DNA of 64,000 nt from Rhizodiscina lignyota (GCA_010015805.1 ML978121.1:1302001-1366000), one strand, 5' to 3'. Shown: positions 33,844 through 46,344, counted from the stretch's first letter. Notes: generated by a model not told the origin, from the sequence alone. Program-made: numbers and translations.

Positions 33844-35335
33844 ATGTCTTCCTCGGAGCACGATCTGCGCTACGCCATCAGCTTGCGACCGTCCCCGTTC
33901 CATAGTAGCCCGCATCGCACTGAGTCGCCACGCCCACATGGGCCCGAATCCATAGCCAACCCGAGTGCACCCGAACCAACGCTGCCGCCAAATGACACAA
34001 ATAACGACAAATCCGTCGCTGGCCTGACCACCGCATTTGAGGCTACGACTCCAACTTCCGAGACCCATGACCCCATTCCTCGCCATGTCTCCGCACAGGA
34101 CGATCTCGAGCGACAGTCACTGCCTCAGTACACGAGGGAGAACGACCCTTATCAGCTCTCGAGCCGCATCAAGACGACGAGTGAGATAGAGCGGATAAAG
34201 GCGAATTCGTCCAAGAAGCGAGAAGGATGTGTGAGCGTCATATCACGAGCCACAGGCAGAGATGCCTGGAAGGCGCGGAAGATACAGGGCTTCTATGAGG
34301 ACCAGAACGAGACCATCGAGCAGCTACTGAAGCCAGTTGACGAACATGTCCGCCAGGCGAAGGAAGACCAGGGAGATAATCAACTCAAGTTCAAGATCGC
34401 CGTTCACGGTTCATTTGCTGCAAATGTCATTCTCGCTGCTCTCCAGCTCTACGGTGCATCGTCGTCGGGCAGTCTGAGTTTGTTCACCACCATGGCCGAT
34501 GCGCTTTTCGACCCGCTTAGCAACATTACCCTCATTGTCTGCAACCGCGCTGTCAAGCGCGTGGATCCGAGGAAGTTTCCTAGTGGCAAGGCAAGGATTG
34601 AGACGGCCGGCAACATTGCATTTTGCTTTCTCATGACAATCGTGTCCTCCGTCATCATCGTACAGTCCGTCGTCGAAATTGCGCGCGGCTCAGACAACGA
34701 GACCAAGAGTTTCCATCTGCCGTCCGTCATCGCTGTCGCCGTAGCGTTTGGAACGAAGCTCGCTCTCTTCTTCTACTGCTGGTCTCTCCGGAACAAATAC
34801 TCTCAGATTCGTATTCTGTGGGAAGACCACCGGAACGACCTCTTTATCAACGGTTTCGGTATCCTAACATCCGTCGGAGGTTCAAAGTTGAGATGGTGGA
34901 TCGATCCGGCGGGCGCCATCGTGTTGTCCTGTCTCATCATCTGCCTCTGGATGCGCACGGCATGGTCGGAGTTCCAGCTGCTCATTGGAACCTCTGCGGA
35001 CCCTAACATGCTGCAGCTGATTACATATATCTGTATGCTCCAGTCTATTCTATTTGTCTTATATTGCCATCTGTGCTAACCATTAAACAGCGATGACTCA
35101 TGATACACTCATGATCAAAGCGATAGACACTGTCAGAGCATACTACTCTGGTCCGCGACTTATTGTGGAAGTGGACATTGTCATGGATCCAGATCGAACT
35201 CTTCGAGAGACGCATGACGTCGCAGAGGACCTCCAGATAAAACTAGAGAGTCTACCCGACGTCGAACGGGCGTATGTTCATGTGGACTACGAAACAAGTC
35301 ATGCACCAGAGCATTTCTGGAAGAAGGAACTCTGA
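33844..35335 (+). CDS. Cation diffusion facilitator, Mn-type
   Basis: Two exons: 33844-35032 and 35091-35335, giving 477 residues. A long hydrophilic N-terminal region (about 170 residues) precedes six membrane helices and a cytosolic ferredoxin-like C-terminal domain (HDTLMIKAIDTVRAYYSG, then VEVDIVMDPD). The metal site in TM2 is ADALFDPLSN and in TM5 DHRNDLF, i.e. DxxxD in both, the signature of the Mn-CDF subgroup rather than HxxxD of Zn transporters. The expected role is proton-coupled export of Mn(II) into the Golgi, vacuole or outside. The TYI-SMTHD junction across the intron agrees with the family. Confidence 0.9.
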
Positions 35336-36692
35336 GTGAAGAATCCTGCGTGCCTTCAATGTCTTTGATTTTCTAGGGGGTTTCGCATTAGCGGCCGTCA
35401 GTCCTTAGGTCATGATCGTAGAGGCGGGCGTTGGACTATTGATATTAAGGCTTTATGACTTCTCCAGCCTAATAGATTTTGTACGATACTGTAATGGTAG
35501 AACGGAGCGGCCATCTCCGTCTCTAAATATATCGAAAAGCGGCATGGCCGTCTGAAACGAAGCGATGTCGCCTGTCATCCTACGCCTCGCGCAGTTGCTC
35601 TTACTGCTGGAATAGATTTTCACACGCAACAAACACGTTAGTAAGTTGAAGATCAAACTTGACAGGGAACACCTGAACCCTGACAAGCTAGCGCAAATCA
35701 TGGCGTGCATGGGTATCGTTGCGTTGTGTCCAATGCTTCGGCTCTGGGAATTGGGCGTTCCAAGGTTCCTAGCGATCTGTCGCGGGAGGCGTCAAGGCCC
35801 TGGCTCGCAGATGCGTTTGCTGCGCCTTCCAAGGACTGCAAAGCCAACTGGTTCATCTCCAAGGCAGCACGCTGTTGTACAGCGTCACACTTTCCGTCGG
35901 CGGCCGCAAGTCGTCAGACGAAAAGCGTCTTGTTGCCTGCTAACATGGTTCTACCGTCTAAGCATTCGACATCCGTTTGCAGCCTGTGGAAATTGACCTC
36001 AGGGGTACGGATTGGTTGGCCCGAAATTCGAATCTCTCCTGGAGAAGGCCTGTCCCAGAAGCTGAACTCCACAAGCCTCGTTCCCGAATCTGGCGCGATT
36101 TGCCGCTTCTTGACGTGCTGAGAAACGTGCCAATACGTCTGGTTCCACTTTCAGCTTTTTTGAAACATCTTCCATTGGTGGCTGGCTACCTAAGCGGACT
36201 TGCATCTTTCCCTTCACACCTTCCATCCTATTAACCCCACTGCCTTCTCCTTGCGGGCGGAGCGCAAGGCTTCCTCCAACTTCTTCGTCTCTTCTTCCTT
36301 CGACGTGACATTTCTCGCGTCTCTCCAATTAATTTTCTGTTGCGGGTTTCATCTCAGCAAGCGCCTAAACAACACCCAATGCGCGTGGAGCGTCATAGCA
36401 ACCACGGCGCGTAGCGGACCTGGTAGCCCAATTGAAACCAGCGCGCGGGTCAAATCCAACACGAACAACGCTGTCCTCGAATCTGTAATGCAATAGCAAC
36501 GCCAGACCTCAACTATCTGAACTGTGCCGCACGGCTTCCTCTTTTCCGTCTCTTCCACGAAATATAGCTGAGACGGCATCAGCTGATCTACGACACCTTC
36601 CTTCTTGCTATGGCATTCTGAGCTCTGCTTTTGTAACTTCTTCTACTAGTGAGCTTTGAATTCATGATTATTGGCCCAGACGTCAACTGAAA
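35336..36692. other. Long upstream region of the CBM48 gene
   Basis: 1.36 kb with C/T-rich tracts after 36190 and several overlapping small open frames on the plus strand (35646-36121). None shows a domain or good splice partners. It may contain a long leader with upstream ORFs. Confidence 0.4.
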
Positions 36693-38931
36693 ATGGCCAG
36701 AATTTCTCCTTCTCTTCCAACAGTCCCTGAGCTGGAAGCTGGGCTTCAGCCTTGTAATATCGTTTTAACACCCGTACCAACTTTGCCTTACGATTCCAGC
36801 TCAGAGGTGCCCCAGCGCACCTCTACCGTCACAATGGACGGTACAACGCTGGTAACTTTCATGTAGTATGTTGCACTATTCCCTTATGATACGGATAGTG
36901 CTAATATTGAGCAGCCAGAATCCTCGTGCCTATTCTGTGGAGCTCTTGGGCTCCTGGGATAATTTCAACCAGGCATATCCGTTGACCAGGGACACCCGTA
37001 GAGGAGGCGGACAATGGACAGGATGTTATCGTTTCGAGAATATCATTCTGGACGGTGACACCCAGCCTAAAGAGGGAAAGAGGACTGGCGGTTTGAAGAT
37101 GGGTAGCACATACTGGTACTACTATCGAGTTGATGGCGGCATGGTCGAGACGTACGATGAAGCTGAACCCAACACCACGAGCTGTCCACTTCTCCCCGGT
37201 CAATGCGTGAATGTACTCGATGTCCCATCAGACGGATCTGTGGAATCAGCCCCACAATTATCGACGTCTTCATCGGCTGCTGTACAGACACTCAATCCCG
37301 AAGACAGATATGTCAACCCTCGGCCAGCTCCAAGACCGAAACTCCCACGTCTGATCACACCGGTCTCCAGAGGGCCCGGTACTCAGAAAATCAAGGCGAG
37401 GCTGTTTGGTGATGCAAGTCACCCTATGACTGCTGGCGGTTGGGTTGCAGAGCGGGACGCCCTGTCACGATCCTCTAATGATGAGCGACTAATCAAATCG
37501 GCTGCGGCTTCTCCGTCGACAGCTGTGAAGTCTGCTTTCTCATTCCTCAAAGGGCCGCAGTCTGTACTGACACCAAGCGACGGCGGTCGCGGACGGAGCA
37601 GAATCTTACGACCGGAGAACCGAAGGACAGAACGATCTACATCTCCAGGCGAGAGAATGAAGATTAGCTCTCCAACGCTAACATACCGATCTGATGCGGA
37701 TCGTCAGCACATCTCATTGCTCGAGGCACAACTTGCGATGCTTGGATCGCCTGCTGAGGCCGATGAGCCAAGGCAAAGGTATGCTCCATTGCGGTCCCAC
37801 CCTGTCACGCTGGAGGACCGGGGTCATCTAGCTGGACGAAGATCAAGATCAGACGACCACACACACAAACGCCAATCATCAGATGTTCCCATTAGCTCGC
37901 CGAAGGAGATACCGTCTCTTCTCCTTCGAAGCCGCTCCGTCTCATCATCTGAAACAATGGCCCGCAATTCACTACAAAGGGTATCCTCCTCTTACGCGCA
38001 CTCTGATCCGCGTTTTCCGCAGCGATCAATCAGCAGAAGGCGCGCCCCGTCTCCACTTAGAACGTCCATCAACTGGGACGACATTGAGGCTGTGCAGGCT
38101 TTCAATCCTCCTACACAAATCCAGGAAGTCGACTTTGAGGACGCTCGCACGCCTGCGCGAGTCGACGGTCTTGCGTCACCAGTTCAATTTGGGAAGCAAA
38201 ATATTGAAGGTGGACATATTCCATCTCGAAGTCACACGAAGACGCCATCTCTGGACAAAGAACTCCCTCCTCTTCCGTCATACCTTATACCTTCACCTCT
38301 ACGTGTGAGATCTGCTCCCTCGGAGATACCAGCCTCGACTCCTGAAATTGAGAACTATGTCTCGAATCGTAGTCACTTCTCTATATGGAGCACGAACTCG
38401 GCCGAGTCGGCAGAAGAGCCAGAGCCAGAGACTGGCTCAGAAGGCCAATTCTCTCCTATCTTCAGCTCCGTTGAAGGCGGCTCGACTGGCGAAAACACCC
38501 CTCTCCACATACCTGACCGGGAGGCGCCTAAACTTGACGACTATTTCCCGCAGACTGAGGGGGATGAGGATCAGCAATTGTCCAGCAATGAGCGTCCTGA
38601 TCTCATCGCATTGAGAGAGCTACAAGAGCTCATCAGGAGCCCTACAAGCACAACCCCGGATCCAATGGCGATGCGACGGCCATTCACATCTCCGCTTATG
38701 TCCAGGTCACGGGAACTGCTTGCGATGGATGAGGGATCAGCTTTCGGCGATCTCACACCCACTTCTACAGCCTTCAAGCAGCTAGATCTGTCTCTTCTAC
38801 CGAGCGACCGCGAGCCAGTTGTTGCAGTTGCGGGAGAGAGTCTACCGGAGCAAGTCGCTGCGTCTCGTCAGCTAACGCAGATGGAAGAGCTGATGAATGA
38901 ATTCGACTATTTGGGCGGACTGCTGTCTTGA
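36693..38931 (+). CDS. CBM48-type (glycogen-binding-like) domain protein with disordered tail
   Basis: Two exons: 36693-36862 and 36915-38931, giving 728 residues. The acceptor could alternatively be 3 nt upstream, adding one Ser. Residues about 50-140 form an E-set/CBM48-like domain: VTF at the splice junction, then SVELLGSWDNF, a Trp-containing strand and STYWYYYRVDG. This fold is found in the AMPK beta subunit and starch-binding proteins. The remaining 580 residues are Ser/Pro/Arg rich, with many SP and RxxS sites expected for a kinase-regulated scaffold, and a short C-terminal helix (QMEELMNEFDYLGGLL) that may be a docking motif. No catalytic domain is present. Function unknown; a link to carbohydrate or kinase signalling is inferred from the domain only. 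Confidence 0.75.
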
Positions 38932-39772
38932 ACCACGATAGATTTACTTTAAGGGGCGGAAATGCGCGATGATGTCCACGACATGCGCAGTAGAAGCACA
39001 ACATTCGTTCTTCTCAGTTTTTTGAGCGATCATATAGACATAGCGAGGAGTTTTCGGGCGGACCGGGTCGGTTTTTGGGTTCAGCAGACGCAATACAGCC
39101 CTGCTATGTACAGTTACTCGGGAGAGCTTCGTCATTTGAGACGATCTTCTACTAGAACCTTACTCGCGCTTTCAACGCGCCACGCTAGATCTCACGGACA
39201 AAGGCAGCGGAATAAATGCGGTTCGCTTTCCTGTGCGAGTATTACCTTACCAATGCCCAACATACGCGTCTTCCCCGCCCCTCATCTGAACCATAATGTC
39301 GTCGACGCCAGCGTCGTCATGCCCAGACTTTTCAACGCGTCGGGACGTGAGGCTGTGGCTGTGCCTCCCAGTCCGCGCAACGGCGTGCGCAGAAGCAAGC
39401 ACGCTCGGCGGTGGGGCAGGGCTGGGCGTTCGCTCCAGAGGCTTGGAGGATTGATTGCTTTCAAATTAATCTGAAGGATTCCTCAATTATCGTGGGAGCT
39501 GTGTCATTTCCTCCGCTCCGTTATCTTCTTGCCCTTTTCGCGGTGCAACCTGCAAAGAAATCACACCGTTGACAAAAGCGGTGCTTGCATCTCGTCAGCC
39601 GTGCCTAATACATACTGAGACGTCGTTCCGGCGAGGCGCGCGCCTGGTATTGCGAGACTGGAAACATCGTCACCGTACCAGCACCTGCGCTTTCAGCTAT
39701 AATTTCCAGAGGAGGAGACAGTCGAGCTGTGAATACGCGTAGTGAATTGCTTGCACGACGTGATCCTGCACA
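38932..39772. other. Intergenic
   Basis: 0.84 kb between two plus-strand genes. A 170-codon plus frame (38962-39474) has an Arg/Ser-rich random composition and no domain. The promoter of the VHS-GAT gene is expected here. Confidence 0.4.
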
Positions 39773-41869
39773 ATGGTCATCAAGCGCTTTCAAGACAGGC
39801 TTCTGGGGAAGCAGAGAAACGGCAGTGGTTGGTGCCTCACTTTGGCATACGTTACATCATAGCTAATGGACTTCCACAGGCTCAGATGATCCAGCGCTGG
39901 AGGGTGATTCGCCGCAAGCGAATGCTGCTCGAGGAGTGGTTAGTATTCGGCGGTGGATTGTTCGGAGATCTGTCACAAGAAGGCTAATGCCAACGATAGA
40001 GGTTATTTTGCGAATCTGGCGGACCAGAGAACAGTGTAAATCTTCCTTCTTCAATTGCATTGTATAAAACTAACGGCCTAATAGGGAGATGAAGTCCTCC
40101 ACCTCCCCGTCATCGTCGAATCCGCCGAATCCTCACCCGCCGCCGCCGCCGCTGCTGCATACCAGATCCGCAAGTTCCTCTCCAAGGACAACTATGGAAA
40201 GCCACATGTCCAGTATAATGCGATTATGCTCATAAGAATACTGGCGGATAATCCGGGGCCGTCATTTACAAAGAACATGGACACCAAGTTTTCGAACACT
40301 ATGAAGCAGCTGCTGCGGGAGTGTAAAGATCAGAGTGTACAACAGATTACGAGGGAGACTTTGTCAGCGCTATATCAGGAGAAGGGGTACGATACAAACC
40401 TAAACACTCTCTTCCAGATGTGGACGAAGGAGCAACCGGGACAGGTACGACCGCGTACATTGAATGCGCCGGCCTTCAATCCACAGCAGCAACAACAGCC
40501 GTTTCAACAGCCCTTTGGCTTTGGACCAGGCCCGACCCCTGATCACTTTGCGCATGGAAGCAGGTCTCAGCATACAGGTCTTCCAGCTCCACATGAGCTT
40601 GCCGCACGAATCGAGGAAGCCAAAACGTCTGCCAAGCTCTTACAACAGCTTGTGCAGAGTACACCTGCTTCTGAACTGCAGTCGAATGACTTGGTTAAGG
40701 AATTTGGGCAGCGCGTCTCTGCTGCGCAGAAGTCGATCCAGGGATATATCAATAGCGATAATCCGGCGCCAGACGAAGATACGCTCCAGACGCTAATCGA
40801 GACGAGCGAGCAGCTGAGTTTGGCTGCGAGCAAGCACCAACGCGCAATTCTGCAAGCTAGAAGGCTAAATGGGTCGAGTCCACCTATACAGGGTAACCCA
40901 GATGGGTTGTACGCTGGAACCGCGAGACCAGCATCTGGGGCGCCGATATTAAATGCTCCGGCTCTGCCCGTCCGTACAGGATCAAACGGCCTCCCTCAGA
41001 ACCCCCCAAGGATAACGAACACGCCGCCGCGTCAAGCAACGTACTTCCCCCCAATTGGACCACCTCCAGGCCGATCACCTCAGGCCGCAACTCCTAACGA
41101 CAGCGACACCCTCTACAACCCTCCTCCTGTCCCACCAGCATCGATGCGAGCTAACCTCGCACGTCATACAAGTAACCAGGAGCCTCTCCCGACCCTGGAT
41201 GGTAGCTTTGGCACCTCAAGCAGGCCTGCTATCCCGTCCATGACATTCCACAACGAGCCAATCGAACTCGCGTCACCCACGCCTCCTCCTCCAGAAGAGG
41301 CTAACAGAAAGCCCCTTCCACCCATCACCACCGACGCTGACGATGCAGAGGACCCATTCTCTGATGAGCACGTCTCGCCACACCCGGAGGAGCCGGTCCA
41401 CTATACGCGCCCTGATCCACCTCCGTCACTCAGAGCGAACCCGACCGGATATACAGCCATAGCCGCTGAACCAGACCAAGAGGAGCCAGTGCATTACACG
41501 CGCACCGATCCACCACCGTCACTCAGGACCAATCCAACTGGTTATACAACCATAGCCGCTAAACCTAGCCCAAAGACTGGCAGTCCCACCAGCTACCATC
41601 CTGGTTACCAGAGCACGCCTTCCTACATGCATCGCCAGCAGAGCTCCGGGGACAAGCTGGTTATGCATGGAGGAAGGACGAGTCCGGAGTCTCAGGGTCA
41701 GGCGCCGCAGAGGATGGGCAGCGCGGCGATGAGCGAGGGTAGTGAGAGGTCGAGCGCAGGTGGAACTGCTGAGAGGTACGAAGTAGCTGCAGGCCAGGGT
41801 GCGCCCAGGGGAGCAGCGAATGTTAGTCCGTTGTATGAGAGGAATAGCGGGAGTGGGTATCGGTACTGA
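39773..41869 (+). CDS. VHS-GAT domain trafficking adaptor
   Basis: Four-exon model: 39773-39827, 39880-39938, 40000-40035 (12 codons) and 40085-41869, giving 644 residues. The small exons join to read RLFCESGGPENS then GDEVLHLPVIVESAESSP, the start of a VHS-like superhelix that continues with YQIRKFLS and YNAIMLIRILADN. A GAT-like three-helix segment follows (about 40595-40870). The second half is Pro/Ser rich, with a 93-nt tandem duplication. Such proteins (fungal relatives of Lsb5/TOM1/GGA) bind ubiquitin or Arf and clathrin adaptors in endosomal sorting. The first exon and its GTTGGT donor are the weakest part of the model; the rest is well supported by frame and domain continuity. Confidence 0.78.
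41387..41572 (+). repeat. 93-nt tandem duplication in VHS-GAT gene
   Basis: Two adjacent 31-codon units start at 41387 and 41480. Each encodes EEPVHYTR followed by DPPPSLR and NPTGYT. The copies differ mainly at third codon positions, so the repeat is old and maintained at the protein level. Confidence 0.8.
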
Positions 41870-44397
41870 GTCTTCAAGAGCGTAAAGGGGAGTTGCTTCA
41901 ACGGGCGAGGTAGCGAGTATCGACCGGTTTCATAGCGTGGGGATTGTTTTTCATGATACCTTTCTGGTTGTGTTGGAATTACGGGTTGAGTTGCCGGTGC
42001 TTTGGAATGTATCATCTATATCATGCCCATGGCTGTTTCAAATTCAAAGCTTCCTTTATCATGCAGCGAAGAGCGTGTCGTACTCTGTTCTCCCCTTTAC
42101 GTCCATGATACACGTTCTCAGAGATGGACTCGTGCTTGCGGTGCGCGGGAGATATGCTCTTATCGTGTCTATCGATGGAATCGAGTTACAATCTTAGCAC
42201 AGCATTATGCGATGCAGTCCGGTTCAAAATAGTTAATAAACAGGGCTGAGAGGAGACATTGATGAAGGATTTCGCTATTATATTGACTGAGACATGGTGT
42301 AAATTGAGTCTACAGTGGACGCATGAGGAATCCTCGTCAAATGGCTACCACCCAAAGTATCGTCGTCAGAGTTAGATGGAATCTCGAAGTGGTTATCGTT
42401 CGAAAGCATAGATAAATAAGCAAAGAGGGAATACGTAGATGTGGCCAAGCGATGCTAAGGGCTCTTATCACCACTCTCAATCTGCGACAAATTGCAATTT
42501 TCGCCTAACCGAAGTGAGCAAGCCACACCGTGCAGATCGAAACTCGGCATATTTAATTTAGGAAAAGACAAAGTACGAGGCTGTGGCTGGGCACAATAGA
42601 AGAATGTGATTCACCTGCGCTAGAGGTGAAATCGGTGACTGCGATTCAGGCTCAAATTTGGCAGGCTGCATCAGCCAAAGCTGTAGTGTAGGACATACCC
42701 AACTTTCCGCGACGGTGTCACGAGAGTGTATAATGGGTTGATGAACAAAGAGGGGAACAGCGGACAAAGACAGGATATTTAACCTCATTCATATCTTCGC
42801 GTTTGAAGTTCCGGTTGATATGGACCGCCCTCACGAGGAGGAAAAGCTTCCACATGCAAACTACAGGAGACCATGACGGACGACGTCACCGTATTTGTTC
42901 GGCATCCCGACGGTAAACGAAGGGGTCCACGGGTTGCTGGGCCCGCTGCATGGTTAGAGATACTGCTTGCCGCGATCTACGCAGGGAGACGAGGTGCAAT
43001 CTGCACAACGGTTGAGATCCAGGAACCAGAGTCATTCCCAGGTTGCGCACCGATGCAAGACGAAATCCTTGAGGCTGGGGCAGACACGTGATATCCTTGC
43101 TTTGGTAGAAACTCTGATCAAAGCAAGCAAAGGCGTGCTCAGTGCCAGATAAATATTTGGGCTCGATGGGCTGTTGGGTTTGTTTTGCAGAATTGTTTGG
43201 TGGAGTGATGTTGGCTCGAGGGCAGTCCAGACCAATCGAAGCGCAGCTCCTTGCTCATCTTCAAACGCGCCTTGGCAGGGGACGTCCACGCCCACCACCG
43301 ATCTCCTTCGACTGGGTACCGGGAGCGACTGCTGCACCAGCATCCCCTTGGTACGCCTATCTGCTTGCCAATGCTGCTATTAACGCTTGACCAGTCGTTC
43401 ATGGCACCTCAGCAGGCGGATCGGAGGAAATGGGCGGCTTGAGCTTGCGGCTGGCCGAGTAAGAGGCTCAAGTGGTGGCGCTTCCGCCCGCAAGCGCCAT
43501 GAAACACCAGAGAAGCTGCCGCATTGACCTGTTTCGACCCACCAGATCGTTTCGCTTGCATTTGGGAACGATTGGCCTCCATAGGAAACGCTGGACTCTG
43601 TCCGTGCCTGCTGAGCCCCGGTCCCTTAAGCAGGCCTGCATCTCCAACCCTTTCAACTTCGTCACTTGTCTTTGATACCGCTTTACTTCTCTCTTGCGCA
43701 ACATTTGTTTGCCTGTCCGCTCTTTTCTTGCCGAGTACTGCGGCTGTCGTTCATTTCTACGGAGAATCACCGCTCCATTGTCGAGCCAAGCTTTTTTTAC
43801 TATTGTAGAGCTGCATCAATAGCATCGAGAGCGTGCCGTTCACTTCACAGCGTTCCCAACACTTTACCACACAGGACCTCGCTGCAGTTTTCACCCTTCA
43901 AACTTGCACGATAGATATTCCTTGACGTCGATTTCACAAAACCCGCCCAACATCTTTGGGTTTACTTCCCCAGCGCCGGCCAAAATCGCCACATCGCCAA
44001 GTGTTCAAGTCGACGCTGTCCCCCATTTTGGTGGCATCTCGGGCGGGGTCAACAAATTTCTGAGACCATGTATTGTTGACAATAGCATTGTGTCGCTCCT
44101 TTGTATTCACACCCGTCAACATCTCGGCCAATCACATCTCACAGCGACCCATTCGGCGGCTCAATACAAAGGAACACACCTCACATCGCACCAACTGTTC
44201 TATACTTTCCTCACTATTTTCACCATTGCTGGTATTTGGTGACAGTCATTCGCGCGTCCGACGTTTTCTTCCTCACATTCCAGCAGCAACCCGGTGATAC
44301 GGTCTGTTTACGATCGCTGCTACTATACAACATCACGGCATTCGCTCGCGCGTTTTTGACTTCGACTTCACCGCCGACAGCGCCGGCCGCGTCGACG
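41870..44397. other. Gene-poor stretch, 2.5 kb
   Basis: The longest stretch without a recognised gene. Small frames exist (for example 42558-42788 minus, 42873-43091 plus, 43142-43390 plus) but none has a domain, a signal peptide or convincing splice partners. The last 700 nt are C/T rich and probably hold the promoter and leader of the ferric reductase. The frame of that gene stays open upstream to 44101, but the family-like start is at 44398. Confidence 0.4.
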
Positions 44398-46344
44398 ATG
44401 TACCTCCCTTCAATTCTACACTCCCGGGGAGTGGGCCTTACCGCCGCAAAGCTATCAGCACAGATCTCGGCAAGGCTGGCACTGCCGCTCCAATCGAGGA
44501 CGCCGTTCAATTCGCAAAACGAGAGCGCATTCTTTCCAGATAGTCCCCCGGAGACAAGCAACAAAACTTTCGACCTGTACGCTTACACCCGCGGCTTGGA
44601 CGGAGTCAACCAGAATGCAAACTGGCTGTTTGTAAATATTTTGGTGGCATGCTTCTTCTCGCTATGCTTCATATTTCTGTTGCTACGGTTCACGAAGATG
44701 GGAAACGCCCAAATGCGACACATTATAACGGCTGGAAGCAAAGACAACCAAACATTCTGGTCAATCAATCGGACCTGGTGGCGGCCATGGTTGAAGCGGC
44801 ACCTTGAGTATGCGCCATTGGGAAGAGCACGGCACAATCGCGAGATCCAGCTCACTTCTCAATTGACAATGGGAACGCTACCATCCCGGTTCCATACTCT
44901 TCTCCTGGCCTCCTACTTCGCAAGCAACATTGCTTACATGCTGGTCCTTCCATGGCATGAAAAGCAAAGCCAAAGTGTCGTTGCAGCTCTTCGTGGACGA
45001 AGTGGTATCCTGGCAGCCATTAACCTCATTCCGACGATCTTATTCGCACTTCGCAACAATCCCTTCATCTGGATTTTACACGTCAGCTATGACACCTTCA
45101 ACCTCTTCCATCGTTGGTGTGCTCGCATGGTCATCTTAGAGTCGATCATTCATACCTGTTGCTGGTTCAGCAATGCCTACTCAGCTGGCAAATGGGCGGC
45201 AATACATGAGGCACTTACTGAGGTTGATTCGTACAAATGGGGCATGGTCGGCGCTAGCCTCTTTACCGTCATGGGTATTCAGGCCTGGTCTCCCCTCCGT
45301 CATGCTTTCTATGAGACATTTCTTAATGCACATCGTCTCCTGGCACTCTTCGCCTTCATCGGCGTATACGTTCATTTGGACACACACACTCTGCCTCAAC
45401 TACCCTGGATACAGATCGTCTTTATATTGTGGGGCCTGGAGTGGCTCGCACGCTCAACTTGGCTTGCCTACTACAACGTTTCCCGTCGCCAGTTCACACG
45501 GGTCACCGTTGAAGCCATGCCCTCAGAGGCGTCTCGCGTCACGCTTCAACTCGCACGTCCATGGAAACCCCGACCAGGCGCACATGTTCATATCTATATC
45601 CCTTTTGTCTCACTCTGGTCCTCCCACCCTTTCTCAATTGCGTGGGCCGACATCAAAGCTCCCGAGCTCAAAGCTAACAGCCCCAACTTGGATCTGGAAA
45701 ACGAAGGAGACCTGAAGCTCAACCTCGAAGCATCCAACGCAAAGGCACACTCCATCTCCCTTGTATGTCGCGCCCGTGAGGGCATGACCCGAAAACTCTA
45801 CAAGCGCGCCTCCGCCCAACCCTCTCGTACCTTCACTACAATCGCGCTCATCGAAGGCCCCTACGCAGGTCACGACTCTCTCAGCTCCTATGGCACCGTC
45901 CTACTCTTCGCCGGGGGCGTCGGTATCACGCACCAGGTCTCGCATGTGCGCCACTTGGTGTCCGGCTATGCGGCTGGCACTGTCGCCGCGCGAAAGGTCG
46001 TTCTGATCTGGACTGTTCCGAATACCGAGTCACTAGAGTGGGTTCGTCCGTGGATGGACGAGATCCTGCAGATGCCGCGGCGGAGAGATGTGCTCAAGAT
46101 CAAACTATTCATCACCAAGCCGAGAAGCCACGCGGAAGTGGCGAGCGAAACGGGCACGGTTCAGATGTATCCTGGGCGCTGCAATGCACAGACTGTGCTA
46201 GATGCAGAGCTCAAGGAGAGGATTGGAGCCATGGCGGTGACGGTGTGTGGTCCTGGCGCATTTGCGGATAGCGTAAGAGACGCGGCGAGGAAGAGGGTAG
46301 AGGTTGGAGTATTGGACTTCATAGAGGAAGCGTTCACGTACTAA
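44398..46344 (+). CDS. Ferric/cupric reductase transmembrane component (FRE family)
   Basis: Single exon, 648 residues from MYLPSILHSRG; an upstream in-frame ATG at 44101 would add 99 poorly conserved residues. The membrane domain has the two heme-ligand pairs with H-x13-H spacing: one from FHRWCARM to the His before TCCW, and one from NAHRLLAL to the His before LDTH. The FAD-binding HPFSIAW and NADPH-binding segments (ALIEGPYAGH, LLFAGGVGITH, CGPGAFADSV) are in order, ending in FIEEAFTY as in fungal Fre proteins. It transfers electrons from NADPH across the plasma membrane to reduce Fe(III) or Cu(II) before uptake. No permease or ferroxidase gene is adjacent in the window. Confidence 0.9.
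   Translation: MYLPSILHSRGVGLTAAKLSAQISARLALPLQSRTPFNSQNESAFFPDSPPETSNKTFDLYAYTRGLDGVNQNANWLFVNILVACFFSLCFIFLLLRFTKMGNAQMRHIITAGSKDNQTFWSINRTWWRPWLKRHLEYAPLGRARHNREIQLTSQLTMGTLPSRFHTLLLASYFASNIAYMLVLPWHEKQSQSVVAALRGRSGILAAINLIPTILFALRNNPFIWILHVSYDTFNLFHRWCARMVILESIIHTCCWFSNAYSAGKWAAIHEALTEVDSYKWGMVGASLFTVMGIQAWSPLRHAFYETFLNAHRLLALFAFIGVYVHLDTHTLPQLPWIQIVFILWGLEWLARSTWLAYYNVSRRQFTRVTVEAMPSEASRVTLQLARPWKPRPGAHVHIYIPFVSLWSSHPFSIAWADIKAPELKANSPNLDLENEGDLKLNLEASNAKAHSISLVCRAREGMTRKLYKRASAQPSRTFTTIALIEGPYAGHDSLSSYGTVLLFAGGVGITHQVSHVRHLVSGYAAGTVAARKVVLIWTVPNTESLEWVRPWMDEILQMPRRRDVLKIKLFITKPRSHAEVASETGTVQMYPGRCNAQTVLDAELKERIGAMAVTVCGPGAFADSVRDAARKRVEVGVLDFIEEAFTY

Noticed and set aside
38962-39474. 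170-codon plus frame between the CBM48 and VHS-GAT genes
   Set aside because: Random-looking Arg/Ser-rich sequence without domain, splice partners or codon pattern of neighbours.
42873-43091. 72-codon plus frame starting MTDDVTVFVRHPDG
   Set aside because: Superficially protein-like but short, unspliced, without family or signal; insufficient support.
44101-44397. N-terminal extension of the ferric reductase from an upstream in-frame ATG
   Set aside because: The 99 added residues are low-complexity and resemble translated leader sequence; the family-like start is at 44398.
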